A stretch of 64,000 nucleotides of DNA from Burkholderiales bacterium 67-32. Its GTDB lineage: Bacteria > Pseudomonadota > Gammaproteobacteria > Burkholderiales > Burkholderiaceae_B. A program made the translations under genes and the position numbers. Within the stretch, counting starts at the first letter, position 1, and every line of letters begins with the position of its first letter. Shown here piece after piece: positions 38,138-45,826 of the stretch. The notes below the pieces were generated by a model. The model saw only the letters and a list, made by a program, of their open reading frames with translations, was not told where the DNA came from and did no database searches. Where the stretch lies: positions 1 to 64,000 of the forward strand of contig MKUP01000006.1 of assembly GCA_001898625.1 (NCBI GenBank). Direction: 5' to 3'.

Positions 38138-40807
38138 TCACACGGCGGCCGGGTCCGGCTTGTCGGCGGCGATGCCGTAGCGCTGCATGGCCTGGGTCAC
38201 CGTGGCCGGCGGGATGGCGCCTTCGTCGGCCAGGGCCTTGAGCGTCGCGGCCACGATGAAGTGCCGGTCCACCTCGAAGAAACTCCGCAGCGACTCGCGG
38301 GTATCGGAACGCCCGAAGCCGTCGGTGCCCAGCGCGACGAAGCGGCGGCCGCCGACGAAGGGGCGGATCTGGTCGGCGACGATCTTCATGTAGTCGGTCG
38401 CGGCCACGATGGGACCGTCGCGGCGGGCCAGGCACTGCTGCACGTAGGATGCGCGGGGCGCGGCCTCGGGGTGCAGCAGGTTCCAGCGTTCGGCGGCCAG
38501 GCCGTCGCGCCGCAGCTCGGTCAGGCTGGTGGCGCTCCAGACGTCGGCGGCGACGGAGAAGTCGCTCTCCAGCAGTTCGGCCGCCGCGATGACCTCGCGC
38601 AGGATGGCGCCGCTGCCCAGCAGTTGCGCGCGGGGCAGCGAGGCCGGGGCCGCGGATGCGCGGAGCAGGTACAGGCCCTTCAGGATGCCCTCCCGGTCCG
38701 ACTCGCGCAGGGCGGGGTGGGGGTAGTTCTCGTTCAGCAGCGTGATGTAGTAGTAGATGTCTTCCTGCTCGACGTACATCCGGCGCAGGCCGTCCTGGAT
38801 GATGACGGCCAGTTCGTACGAGAACGTGGGGTCGTACGAGACGCAGCTGGGAATGACCGAGGACAGCACGTGGCTGTGCCCGTCGTCATGTTGCAGGCCC
38901 TCGCCCATCAGTGTCGTGCGGCCGGACGTGGCGCCCAGCAGGAAGCCCCGCGTGCGCGCATCGGCGGCCGCCCAGGCAAGGTCGCCCACGCGTTGCAGGC
39001 CGAACATGGAATAGAAGATGTAGAAGGGGATGGTGGCGAGGCCGTGCGTGCTGTAGGAGGTCCCGGCGGCGATCCAGGACGAGATGGCACCCGACTCGTT
39101 GATGCCTTCCTGGAGAATCTGGCCGTCGCGTGCTTCCCGGTAGTAGCTGAGCTGGCCGGCGTCCTGCGGGGTATAGAGCTGGCCCAGGTGCGAGTGGATG
39201 CCGATCTGCCGGAACAGGCCCTCCATGCCGAAGGTGCGCGATTCGTCGGGCACGATGGGGATGACCAGGGGGCCCAGCGCCGGGTCCTTCAGCAAAGTGC
39301 TCAGGATGCGCACGAAGGCCATGGTGGTCGAGGCGCCGCGTTCACCGGTGTCCTTCAAGTGAGCGGCGAAGGCATCGAGCGCGGGTATCGGCAGCGGGGC
39401 CATGGCGCCGCTGCGCGAGGGGACATGGCCGCCCAGGCTGGCCCGCCGTTCGGCCAGGTAGCGGGCCTCCAGGCTGCCCGGTTCGGGTTTCAGGTAGGGC
39501 AGGTCGGCCAGTTGCCCGTCGGTCAGCGGCAGCGCGAAGCGGTCGCGGAATGCCCGGACCGAGGCGTCCGCCATCTTCTTCAATTGATGGTTGATGTTCT
39601 GCCCCTCGCCCGACTCCCCCATGCCGAAACCCTTCACCGTCTTGGCCAGCACCACGGTGGGCTGGCCCGCGTGCGCGGTGGCGGCCGCATAGGCGGCATG
39701 GACCTTTTCGTGGTCGTGGCCGCCGCGCGCCAACTGCCAGATATCGTCGTCGGTCAGGTGCGCGACCATCTCCAGCAGCTCCGGATACTTGCCGAAGAAG
39801 TGTTGGCGCACGTAGGCGCCGTCCTGCGACTTGAAGGTCTGGTAGTCGCCGTCCACGCATTCCATCATCCGGCGGCGCAGCAAGCCGGCATGGTCGCGGG
39901 CCAGGAGGGCATCCCAGCCGCCGCCCCAGATGACCTTGATGACGTTCCAACCCGCGGCTCGGAACGTGCCTTCCAGTTCCTGGATGACCTTGCCGTTGCC
40001 GCGCACCGGGCCGTCCAGCCGCTGCAGGTTGCAGTTGACGACGAAGATCAGGTTGTCCAGTTTCTCCCGTCCGGCCAGCGCGATGGCCGCCAGGGATTCC
40101 GGCTGGTCCATTTCGCCGTCGCCCAGGAAGGCCCAGACCTTGCGCCCCTGCTGGGGTTTGAGGCCGCGATAGTCCAGGTAGCGCATGTAGCGCGCCTGAT
40201 AGGCGGCGGTCAGCGGCCCCAGGCCCATGGAAACCGTGGGGAACTGCCAGAAGTCCGGCATGAGCCGGGGATGGGGATAGGACGACAGGCCGGGGCGTCC
40301 GGCTTCCCGCCGGAAGTCGTCCAACCGGGCTTCGTCGATGCGGCCTTCGATGTAGGCGCGGCCGTAGATGCCGGGGGCGGAGTGCCCCTGGATGTAGACC
40401 AGGTCGCCGGCAAACGTGTCGGTCCGGCCGCGGAAGAAGTGATCGAAGCCGACGTCGTACAGCGCCGCGGCAGACGCGTAGGTCGCGATGTGGCCGCCGA
40501 CGTTGGAGTGCCGTCCGGCGCGCAGGACCATGGCCATCGCGTTCCAGCGCACGTAGGCGCTCAGCCGGCGCTCGATGGCCAGGTCGCCGGGGTATGGCGG
40601 CTGGCGCGCGCGGGCGATAGTGTTGACGTAGGGCGTCGTGACCCGGCCGTGCAGGCTGCCGTGTTGCGCCACGTCTTCGTCCAGCAACTGGTCTATCAGG
40701 AAGTGCGCGCGATCGCGGCCTTCCACCGCCATGACGGCTTCCATGGCGTCCAGCCATTCTCGGGTTTCCTGGGGATCGATGTCGATGGATGGTGTCGGTT
40801 GGGACAT
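38138..40807 (-). CDS. aceE: homodimeric pyruvate dehydrogenase E1 (AceE type), isolated copy
   Basis: The 889-residue protein is full length (E. coli AceE has 887). The thiamine diphosphate motif GDGEMDQPES with its NCNLQRLDG end is seen, together with the Pyr domain and the transketolase C-terminal domain (IVAATDYMKIVADQIRPFV). It decarboxylates pyruvate or a similar 2-oxoacid and acetylates an E2 lipoyl domain. No aceF or lpd gene follows, so this is probably a paralogue apart from the main pdh operon. It is divergent from marR, and the intergenic region holds two MarR-like palindromes, so its expression is probably induced by a ligand of MarR. Confidence 0.93.
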   Translation of the reverse strand: MSQPTPSIDIDPQETREWLDAMEAVMAVEGRDRAHFLIDQLLDEDVAQHGSLHGRVTTPYVNTIARARQPPYPGDLAIERRLSAYVRWNAMAMVLRAGRHSNVGGHIATYASAAALYDVGFDHFFRGRTDTFAGDLVYIQGHSAPGIYGRAYIEGRIDEARLDDFRREAGRPGLSSYPHPRLMPDFWQFPTVSMGLGPLTAAYQARYMRYLDYRGLKPQQGRKVWAFLGDGEMDQPESLAAIALAGREKLDNLIFVVNCNLQRLDGPVRGNGKVIQELEGTFRAAGWNVIKVIWGGGWDALLARDHAGLLRRRMMECVDGDYQTFKSQDGAYVRQHFFGKYPELLEMVAHLTDDDIWQLARGGHDHEKVHAAYAAATAHAGQPTVVLAKTVKGFGMGESGEGQNINHQLKKMADASVRAFRDRFALPLTDGQLADLPYLKPEPGSLEARYLAERRASLGGHVPSRSGAMAPLPIPALDAFAAHLKDTGERGASTTMAFVRILSTLLKDPALGPLVIPIVPDESRTFGMEGLFRQIGIHSHLGQLYTPQDAGQLSYYREARDGQILQEGINESGAISSWIAAGTSYSTHGLATIPFYIFYSMFGLQRVGDLAWAAADARTRGFLLGATSGRTTLMGEGLQHDDGHSHVLSSVIPSCVSYDPTFSYELAVIIQDGLRRMYVEQEDIYYYITLLNENYPHPALRESDREGILKGLYLLRASAAPASLPRAQLLGSGAILREVIAAAELLESDFSVAADVWSATSLTELRRDGLAAERWNLLHPEAAPRASYVQQCLARRDGPIVAATDYMKIVADQIRPFVGGRRFVALGTDGFGRSDTRESLRSFFEVDRHFIVAATLKALADEGAIPPATVTQAMQRYGIAADKPDPAAV

Positions 40808-40862
40808 GAGGCGGCTCCACTAAGGCTGCTGGCCTGGGGGTCGCCCGCGGCCACGCATATGA

Positions 40863-40922
40863 TTGTAATTACAATGATAGCAAGTGCAATTCTAATCTCG
40901 GGCCATATAATTGCAACTGCAA
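40863..40922. promoter_or_regulatory. two MarR-type palindromes between aceE and marR
   Basis: TTGTAATTACAA (40863-40874, perfect) and TTGCAACTGCAA (40911-40922, arms TTGCA/TGCAA) lie in a conspicuously AT-rich divergent intergenic region. Half-site-like TGCAAT copies lie between them. A third similar palindrome precedes the GST gene. The nearby MarR protein is the likely binder, regulating aceE and itself. Confidence 0.65.
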
Positions 40923-40942
40923 TATCAACCCACGGAGCATTC

Positions 40943-41404
40943 ATGGCCGCAGAGCAAGCCGATCTTTGGTTCTCGTTCGTCCGCGCACATCGCTGGATGA
41001 TCCGGGAGATCGAGCGCCGCCTTGCCGCCGCCGACCTGCCGCCCTATGCCTGGTACGACGCCTTGTGGGGACTGGAAAGCGGCCCCGGCGGCACCCGCCG
41101 CATGCATGAGCTGGCCGATGTCCTGGCCATCGAACGCTACAACCTGACGCGGCTGGTGGACCGCCTGGAGCGCGAGGGACTGGTCACGCGGGCGCGTTCG
41201 GCCGAGGACGGCCGGGCGGCCTTTGCCTCGATCACCAAGGAAGGGCGCGCGCTGCGCCGCAAGATGTGGAAGGTGTACGAAACCGCCGTGGACGAACTGT
41301 TCCTGTCCCGGTTCAGTGGCGCCGAACGGGACCTGTTCGCCAAAGCGCTGGACCACGCCGCGGCGGACGCCAAGCGGTCGATGGAGGCGGGCGGCGCCAG
41401 CTAG
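40943..41404 (+). CDS. MarR family transcriptional regulator
   Basis: The 153-residue protein has the MarR winged helix: LPPYAWYDALWGLESG, HELADVLAIERYNLTRLVDR with the recognition helix, and the wing LERDGLV-like LEREGLVTRARSAEDGRA. It is divergent from aceE, with two TTGnAA-type palindromes in between, and faces the shortened E1-like gene; the two stop codons overlap tail to tail (CTAG at 41401-41404). It probably represses aceE, itself, the E1-like gene and gst. Confidence 0.9.
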   Translation: MAAEQADLWFSFVRAHRWMIREIERRLAAADLPPYAWYDALWGLESGPGGTRRMHELADVLAIERYNLTRLVDRLEREGLVTRARSAEDGRAAFASITKEGRALRRKMWKVYETAVDELFLSRFSGAERDLFAKALDHAAADAKRSMEAGGAS

Positions 41405-42447
41405 TGGCCCGCCTCCTGCAACACCTTGATTGCCGCCAGGGCAAGCGCCCGGGATGACAGCGGATCGTCCCGCGGCGCGATTGCCATGGAGTCGCCGCCC
41501 ACGGCCATGAACGGCCCGCGCACGTGGGCGCCGATCTGTTCGGCGATGCGGCGGGGGTAGGCGGTGGCCGCGATGACCGGACCCCGGCCTCGCGCCAGGC
41601 AGCGGACGAGATGCGAAGCTTCCGCCGGCTCGTCCGGGTGCAACAGTGCACGCCACGAAGCCAGGCGCGCTTCGCGCGCCAGCCGCGTGTAGCTCGGGCA
41701 GCTCCAGACCTCCGCGCCTATGCGCCAGCCCCGCCACAGCAAGCGTGCCGCGCGCAACGCGGCATGTAATACCGCCCCCGCCGCGAGCAGCCGGACGTGG
41801 GCAATGGCGGCTCCGGCCGGGATGGCTCGAGCCAGGTACATGCCCCGCACCGCATCGCATGCCATGGCCGGATCCATGATAGTGCCGGCTCGGGTTGGCA
41901 GGTCGTGCGCCGACAGATAGTAGAAGCGGCGGGTGCCTTGGTCATACATGTCCTCCAGGGCACCTTCCAGCACGGCCCGAGCCTCGTCCGCGCAGGCCAG
42001 GTCGTAGGGCACATAGTCCAGGTTGTCGGCCAGCCACAGCGGCAGTTCAGCATGGCGCTCCGAGGATCCACCTTCCCGCCAGGCGGTGGCTTCGTTGCAC
42101 AGCACGCCGCGTTGGCGCAACTGCGCCGCCAGCCCTTGCAACCCGGCGACCGATGGAATGCGGCACAGGCAGACCAGGGGCCGCTCGTAGCGGGTCGCAT
42201 CGCGGCGAAACCACAGCGGCCACGCGCTGGCCATCGCAGCCGCGCCGTTTACGGCGCGGCTGCGGACCACCCACGCGCGGTCCGCCAGGGCATCGGTTTC
42301 CAGCACCCGCGCGCTGGCTTCGATGGTCTGCCAGGGGCTGAGCGTAGCCTGCCCCGCTGGTTTCCCGCCGGGGTTCAACGCCGCCAGACAACAGGCCGCC
42401 GCGCGGCGGGTAGCGGCATCGTCGTTCGAAACGAAGGAAATGGACAT
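41401..42447 (-). CDS. shortened pyruvate dehydrogenase E1-like protein
   Basis: The 348-residue protein aligns with the C-terminal 40 percent of AceE: DMYDQGTRRFYYLSAHDL corresponds to RRMYVEQEDIYYYITLLNE of the neighbouring AceE, MYLARA to LYLLRA, and RGRGPVIAATAYPRRIAEQI to RRDGPIVAATDYMKIVADQI. The whole thiamine-binding N-terminal domain (GDGEMD) is absent and much of the Pyr domain is degenerate. An AGGAGG seven bases before the ATG at 42447 and a long open frame argue that it is expressed. It is not catalytic alone; a partner or regulatory role for AceE is conceivable. It is flanked by marR and gst and has the third MarR-like palindrome upstream. Confidence 0.75.
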   Translation of the reverse strand: MSISFVSNDDAATRRAAACCLAALNPGGKPAGQATLSPWQTIEASARVLETDALADRAWVVRSRAVNGAAAMASAWPLWFRRDATRYERPLVCLCRIPSVAGLQGLAAQLRQRGVLCNEATAWREGGSSERHAELPLWLADNLDYVPYDLACADEARAVLEGALEDMYDQGTRRFYYLSAHDLPTRAGTIMDPAMACDAVRGMYLARAIPAGAAIAHVRLLAAGAVLHAALRAARLLWRGWRIGAEVWSCPSYTRLAREARLASWRALLHPDEPAEASHLVRCLARGRGPVIAATAYPRRIAEQIGAHVRGPFMAVGGDSMAIAPRDDPLSSRALALAAIKVLQEAGH

Positions 42448-42503
42448 CGCTCGCCTCCTCTTGCGCAACGCTGCGTGGTGCGTCATAGTTGCCAATACAA
42501 TAA

Positions 42504-42515
42504 TTGTAATTGCAA
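42504..42515. promoter_or_regulatory. third MarR-type palindrome, before the E1-like and gst genes
   Basis: TTGTAATTGCAA lies between the divergent E1-like gene (start 42447) and gst (start 42544). It matches the two sites beside marR (TTGTAATTACAA and TTGCAACTGCAA), which points to common control of the whole set. Confidence 0.62.
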
Positions 42516-42543
42516 TTCATAAGCGATGCCAAGGAGCTTAGCC

Positions 42544-43215
42544 ATGACCCGGACAGACGCCATCACGCTCTATACCGCCGATACGCCCAACGGGCTGAAG
42601 ATCGGCATTTTTCTTCAGGAAGCGGGCATCCCGTACGCGCAGGTCGCACTGGATCTGGGGCGGGGCGACCAGCACCAGCCGGATTACTTGACCATCAATC
42701 CCAACGGCAAGATTCCCGCTGTCGTGGATGAAGATGCCGGGCTGGCGATATTCGAATCGGGCGCCATCCTGGACTATCTCGCGGACAAGTACGGGCGGTT
42801 CTCGGCCTCGACCCTGGCGGGGCGCATGCAGGTACGCCAATGGCTGTACTTCCAGGTGGGCGGTATCGGTCCCATGCTGGGGCAATTGTGGTGGTTCCTG
42901 CATGGCGCCGGCGGCACCAATGCCGAGGCCATCGCGCGCTACCGGAAGGAGTCCCATCGGTTGTTCGGCGTGGTCGAACGCCGCCTGCGGGCATCCCGCT
43001 TCCTGGCGCTGGACGACTACACGATCGCCGACATGGCGGCCTTCCCATGGCTGCGCACGCACGAGGAACTGGACCTCGACATCGCGGACTATCCGGCGGT
43101 CCGCCGCTGGCTGGCGGACATCGCGGCGCGGCCCGCGGTACAGCGGGCCATCGCGGCCAATCGCCTGCCCGGCGCTTCGCGCCACGATGCCGTGGCGCCG
43201 GCCGAGCGGGTGTAG
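42544..43215 (+). CDS. glutathione S-transferase
   Basis: The 223-residue protein has a thioredoxin-like N-terminal GST domain (DAITLYTADTPNGLKIGIFL, NPNGKIPAVVDEDAG, FESGAILDYLADKYG) and an all-helical C-terminal domain (DDYTIADMAAFPWLRTHEEL). The NPNGKIPA and ESGAIL segments bind glutathione. It is close to the YghU/YfcG-like group. AAGGAG is seven bases before the chosen ATG; an earlier ATG at 42526 has none. The SMR pump gene follows four bases after its stop, a pairing that suggests detoxification. Confidence 0.9.
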   Translation: MTRTDAITLYTADTPNGLKIGIFLQEAGIPYAQVALDLGRGDQHQPDYLTINPNGKIPAVVDEDAGLAIFESGAILDYLADKYGRFSASTLAGRMQVRQWLYFQVGGIGPMLGQLWWFLHGAGGTNAEAIARYRKESHRLFGVVERRLRASRFLALDDYTIADMAAFPWLRTHEELDLDIADYPAVRRWLADIAARPAVQRAIAANRLPGASRHDAVAPAERV

Positions 43216-43219
43216 CGCC

Positions 43220-43543
43220 ATGGCCTGGACCTATCTGCTGGCGGCGGCCTGCCTGGAGGTGGTGATGGGGCTGGCGCTCAAGCTCAATGCCGGCTGGAGC
43301 CGGCCCGTGCCCAGCGTGGTGGCGGTCGCGGCGGGGCTGGGCAGCATCTTCCTGCTTGCGCACGCCTTGCGCGCGCTGCCCCTGGGCATCGCCTACGCGG
43401 TCTGGACCGGCCTGGGCACCGTCGGACTGACGGTGCTGGGCATGGTGTGGTTCGGCGAAGGCGCGCCGCCCGGTCGCCTGTTCTTTCTGGCGCTTGCGGT
43501 GGCGGGCATCGCCGGCCTGCGCTTTACCGAGTCGGCCGGCTGA
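43220..43543 (+). CDS. small multidrug resistance (SMR) pump subunit
   Basis: The 107-residue protein has four predicted membrane helices and the SMR signature: the essential membrane glutamate in LLAAACLEVVMGLALKLN (Glu13), and PLGIAYAVWTGLGTVG with the conserved AYAxWxG(L/I)G pattern. SMR dimers exchange cationic drugs or guanidinium for protons; the GT rather than GA/AV sequence after the motif does not settle the substrate. It starts four bases after gst. Its last 20 bases overlap the convergent LysR gene. Confidence 0.88.
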   Translation: MAWTYLLAAACLEVVMGLALKLNAGWSRPVPSVVAVAAGLGSIFLLAHALRALPLGIAYAVWTGLGTVGLTVLGMVWFGEGAPPGRLFFLALAVAGIAGLRFTESAG

Positions 43544-44444
43544 CCGGCTCGTCGCCTCGCGCGTTGGAGAACTCCCGTTCGATCCAGGCCAGGAAGGCGC
43601 GGGCCGGTGGATGGCGCTCGCGGCCCGGGGCGCACAGCACGATGTAGCGGTCGCCCGGTACGCGCACCCCAGGCTTGAACGGCCGCAGCAGCCCGGTGCC
43701 GACGGCATCCGATACCATGACCGAGCTCGCCAGCACCAGGCCCTGGCCCGCGATCGCGGCCTGCAGGGCGTAGTGCTCTTCCTCGTAGTGCCGCATGGAC
43801 GGCCGCCCGTCCAGCCAGGGCAGGCCCGCCGCCGCGCACCACTGCCGCCAGCCGTGCTCGTACAGGGTGGAGTCGCGCCATTGCACCGAGATCAGCGCCG
43901 GCCTGGCCTTGGCGGCCGCGCGGACGGCGGCCGGCGTGCCATAGACGCCGAAGGATTCGGCCAGCGCCGCCGGCGCCAACAGGCCGGGCGGTTCGTTCCC
44001 GCCGTAGCGGATGGCCACGTCCACGCTGGCGTCCTGCAACAGATCGACCACGCGCTCGGTGGCATCCAGCCGCACTTCGCAACCGGAATGTTCCTGGTAG
44101 AAACGGCCCAGCCGGGGCACGAGCCACAGGGCTGCGAAGGAATGCGTGGTGGTGACGGTGACCACGCCCGTGCCGGGCCGTGGCCGCAGGGCGTCCATGG
44201 CCTGGCCGATGTCCAGCAGCGCCCCGTGCACGGTTTCCAGCAGTCGCGCGCCCGGCGCGGTTAGCGTCACGCCGCGCGCCTCGCGCTGGAACAGGGCCAC
44301 CCCCAGGTGGTGTTCCAGCGTCCGGATCTGGTGGGACACCGCGGTGGGCGTCACGCGCAGTTCCTGCGCGGCCAGCTTGAAGCTGCGCAGCCGCGCGGCG
44401 GCTTCGAAGGTGCGCAGGGCGTTCAGGGGCAATCGGGCGAACAC
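43524..44444 (-). CDS. GcvA-like LysR family regulator
   Basis: The 306-residue protein begins LPLNALRTFEAAARLRSFKL with the helix-turn-helix LRVTPTAVSHQIRTLEHHLG, the pattern of the GcvA/AmpR group of LysR regulators, followed by a co-inducer domain. It starts with GTG at 44444; no good ribosome site is visible, so the exact start is uncertain. It is divergent from an FMN reductase gene, with a 19-base perfect palindrome between, and is likely to control that gene. Confidence 0.9.
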   Translation of the reverse strand: MFARLPLNALRTFEAAARLRSFKLAAQELRVTPTAVSHQIRTLEHHLGVALFQREARGVTLTAPGARLLETVHGALLDIGQAMDALRPRPGTGVVTVTTTHSFAALWLVPRLGRFYQEHSGCEVRLDATERVVDLLQDASVDVAIRYGGNEPPGLLAPAALAESFGVYGTPAAVRAAAKARPALISVQWRDSTLYEHGWRQWCAAAGLPWLDGRPSMRHYEEEHYALQAAIAGQGLVLASSVMVSDAVGTGLLRPFKPGVRVPGDRYIVLCAPGRERHPPARAFLAWIEREFSNARGDEPVSRPTR

Positions 44445-44460
44445 GGGGCAGGGGACTTTG

Positions 44461-44479
44461 AGATGAATTCAATTCATCT
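44461..44479. promoter_or_regulatory. 19-base palindrome in the lysR/FMN reductase intergenic region
   Basis: AGATGAATT-C-AATTCATCT is a perfect inverted repeat, 17 bases from the lysR start and 89 from the reductase start. It is the natural operator of the divergent LysR protein. Confidence 0.6.
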
Positions 44480-44568
44480 TATTGGAAAGAAGCTCACTCG
44501 CCAAGAACCTGAATCACCCCCTACATTCATTTCATTCCCGGCAAGCCCGGGCCACTCTTTCCACGGGA

Positions 44569-45213
44569 ATGAATGACATGGACTCATCTTCTTCGATACT
44601 CATCCTGGTCGGCAGCCCCCGCCGGGACGGCAACAGCGCGCTGCTGGCGCGGGCGGTCGAAACCGGGGCGCGGGAGGCGGGCCTGGCTCCCCGCCTGCGC
44701 TTCCTGGATGACTACATCGGCGGCTTCCTGGGCGATCGAACGCCGTCGTCCGAAGCGCCGGCCGACCGTTACGGCGAACTCTTCCTGGAGGAGTTCCTGC
44801 CCGCCGCCGGCGTGGTGTTCTGCACACCCATCTACTGGTACGGGATGTCGGCGCAGACCAAGGCCTTCTTCGACCGTTCGTTCGCCTACTACTCGGCCAC
44901 CTATCCGCATCACGCGGACGTGATGAAGCGCATGCAGGGCAAGCGGTTGGCCCTGACGCTTGCCTCGGAAGAGAGCTACCCCGGAGCGGGACTGGGCATC
45001 GTGCACCAGGTGCAGGAATTCGCCCGGTACAGCCACTCGGCCTTCGTCGGCTACGTGCATGGCGCGGGCAACCGCCGCGGCGAAGTCGCGCGCGACCCCC
45101 GCGACCCGGTCGGAGCGGCCAGGCGGCTGGGGGCCGAGCTGCTGCGGCGGCCCTATACGGACTATCGCATCGATACGCCGCGCAGCCACGACGTGTGGGA
45201 TGCGGCGGCGTAG
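44569..45213 (+). CDS. NADPH-dependent FMN reductase / flavodoxin-like quinone reductase
   Basis: The 214-residue protein has the flavodoxin-like fold: an FMN phosphate loop in LVGSPRRDGNSALLARAV near the start and VVFCTPIYWYGMSAQTKAFF near residue 80, which lines the flavin. Such proteins reduce quinones, nitro- or azo-compounds or free FMN. The start may be 44569 or the ATG nine bases later; CACGGGAATGA gives little help. It is regulated presumably by the divergent LysR protein and ends at a GC hairpin shared with hsp20. Confidence 0.85.
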   Translation: MNDMDSSSSILILVGSPRRDGNSALLARAVETGAREAGLAPRLRFLDDYIGGFLGDRTPSSEAPADRYGELFLEEFLPAAGVVFCTPIYWYGMSAQTKAFFDRSFAYYSATYPHHADVMKRMQGKRLALTLASEESYPGAGLGIVHQVQEFARYSHSAFVGYVHGAGNRRGEVARDPRDPVGAARRLGAELLRRPYTDYRIDTPRSHDVWDAAA

Positions 45214-45219
45214 GAGGGG

Positions 45220-45239
45220 GCGGAGCGTTGCCGCTCCGC
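45220..45239. terminator. hairpin between convergent FMN reductase and hsp20 genes
   Basis: GCGGAGCG (45220-45227) and CGCTCCGC (45232-45239) form a perfect eight-pair stem with loop TTGC, placed between two convergent stop codons. There is no strong T run on either strand, so it is a probable rather than proven bidirectional terminator. Confidence 0.5.
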
Positions 45240-45246
45240 GGTGCCG

Positions 45247-45717
45247 TCAGGCGGCGTTGGCCAGCGCGGGTTGCTCGCGCGGGGCCGGGGCGGCGCTGCC
45301 GATCTCGATGCGCCGGGGCTTGGCGGCCTCGGGTACCTCACGGACCAGGTCGATGTTCAACAGGCCGTTCTCGAGATGCGCGCCGCGCACTTCGATGTGG
45401 TCGGCCAGCCGGAACGAGAGCTTGAACGCGCGTTGCGCGATGCCCTGGTGCAGGTAGGTGACGGGACCTTCGCTTTTCTCGCGCCGGCCGCCGGTCACGG
45501 TCAGCACGCCGCTCTCGACCTGCAGGTCGAGGTCTTCGTCGCGCAGTCCGGCCGCCGCGATCACGATGCGGTAGTCGTCGTCGCCGCGCTTCTCGACGTT
45601 GTAGGGCGGATAGGTACTGCCCGTGTCGTTGCGCAAGGCCGACTCGAAAAGGTCATTGAAGCGGTCGAATCCGACCGATTGGCGGAACAGGGGCGCCAGC
45701 GAAAAAGTAGCGTTCAT
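45247..45717 (-). CDS. Hsp20-type small heat-shock protein
   Basis: The 156-residue protein has an alpha-crystallin domain: YPPYNVEKRGDDDYRIVIAA, EDLDLQVESGVLTVTGGRRE and the C-terminal strand ENGLLNIDLVREVPE followed by the RRIEI anchor (an IxI-like motif). It is a holdase chaperone that binds unfolding proteins. ATG at 45717 is chosen because AGGAG lies ten bases upstream. A sequence matching the sigma-32 -35 element lies about 90 bases upstream. Confidence 0.92.
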   Translation of the reverse strand: MNATFSLAPLFRQSVGFDRFNDLFESALRNDTGSTYPPYNVEKRGDDDYRIVIAAAGLRDEDLDLQVESGVLTVTGGRREKSEGPVTYLHQGIAQRAFKLSFRLADHIEVRGAHLENGLLNIDLVREVPEAAKPRRIEIGSAAPAPREQPALANAA

Positions 45718-45781
45718 GGATCGAATCTCCTGAGAGTCAGCAAGTTTCACGGGGACCCGATTGCGGCATCCCCTGAACCCA

Positions 45782-45809
45782 ATCTCTGGACGATCGTCTG
45801 CTTTTCAAG
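45782..45809 (-). promoter_or_regulatory. candidate sigma-32 promoter of hsp20
   Basis: On the minus strand CTTGAAA (45803-45809) is an exact heat-shock -35 element. Thirteen bases on, CCAGAGAT (45782-45789) is only a fair match to the CCCCATnT -10 element. The distance to the gene start is normal. The -10 mismatch keeps confidence low. Confidence 0.4.
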
Positions 45810-45826
45810 CCCCTTTGCGCCAAAAG

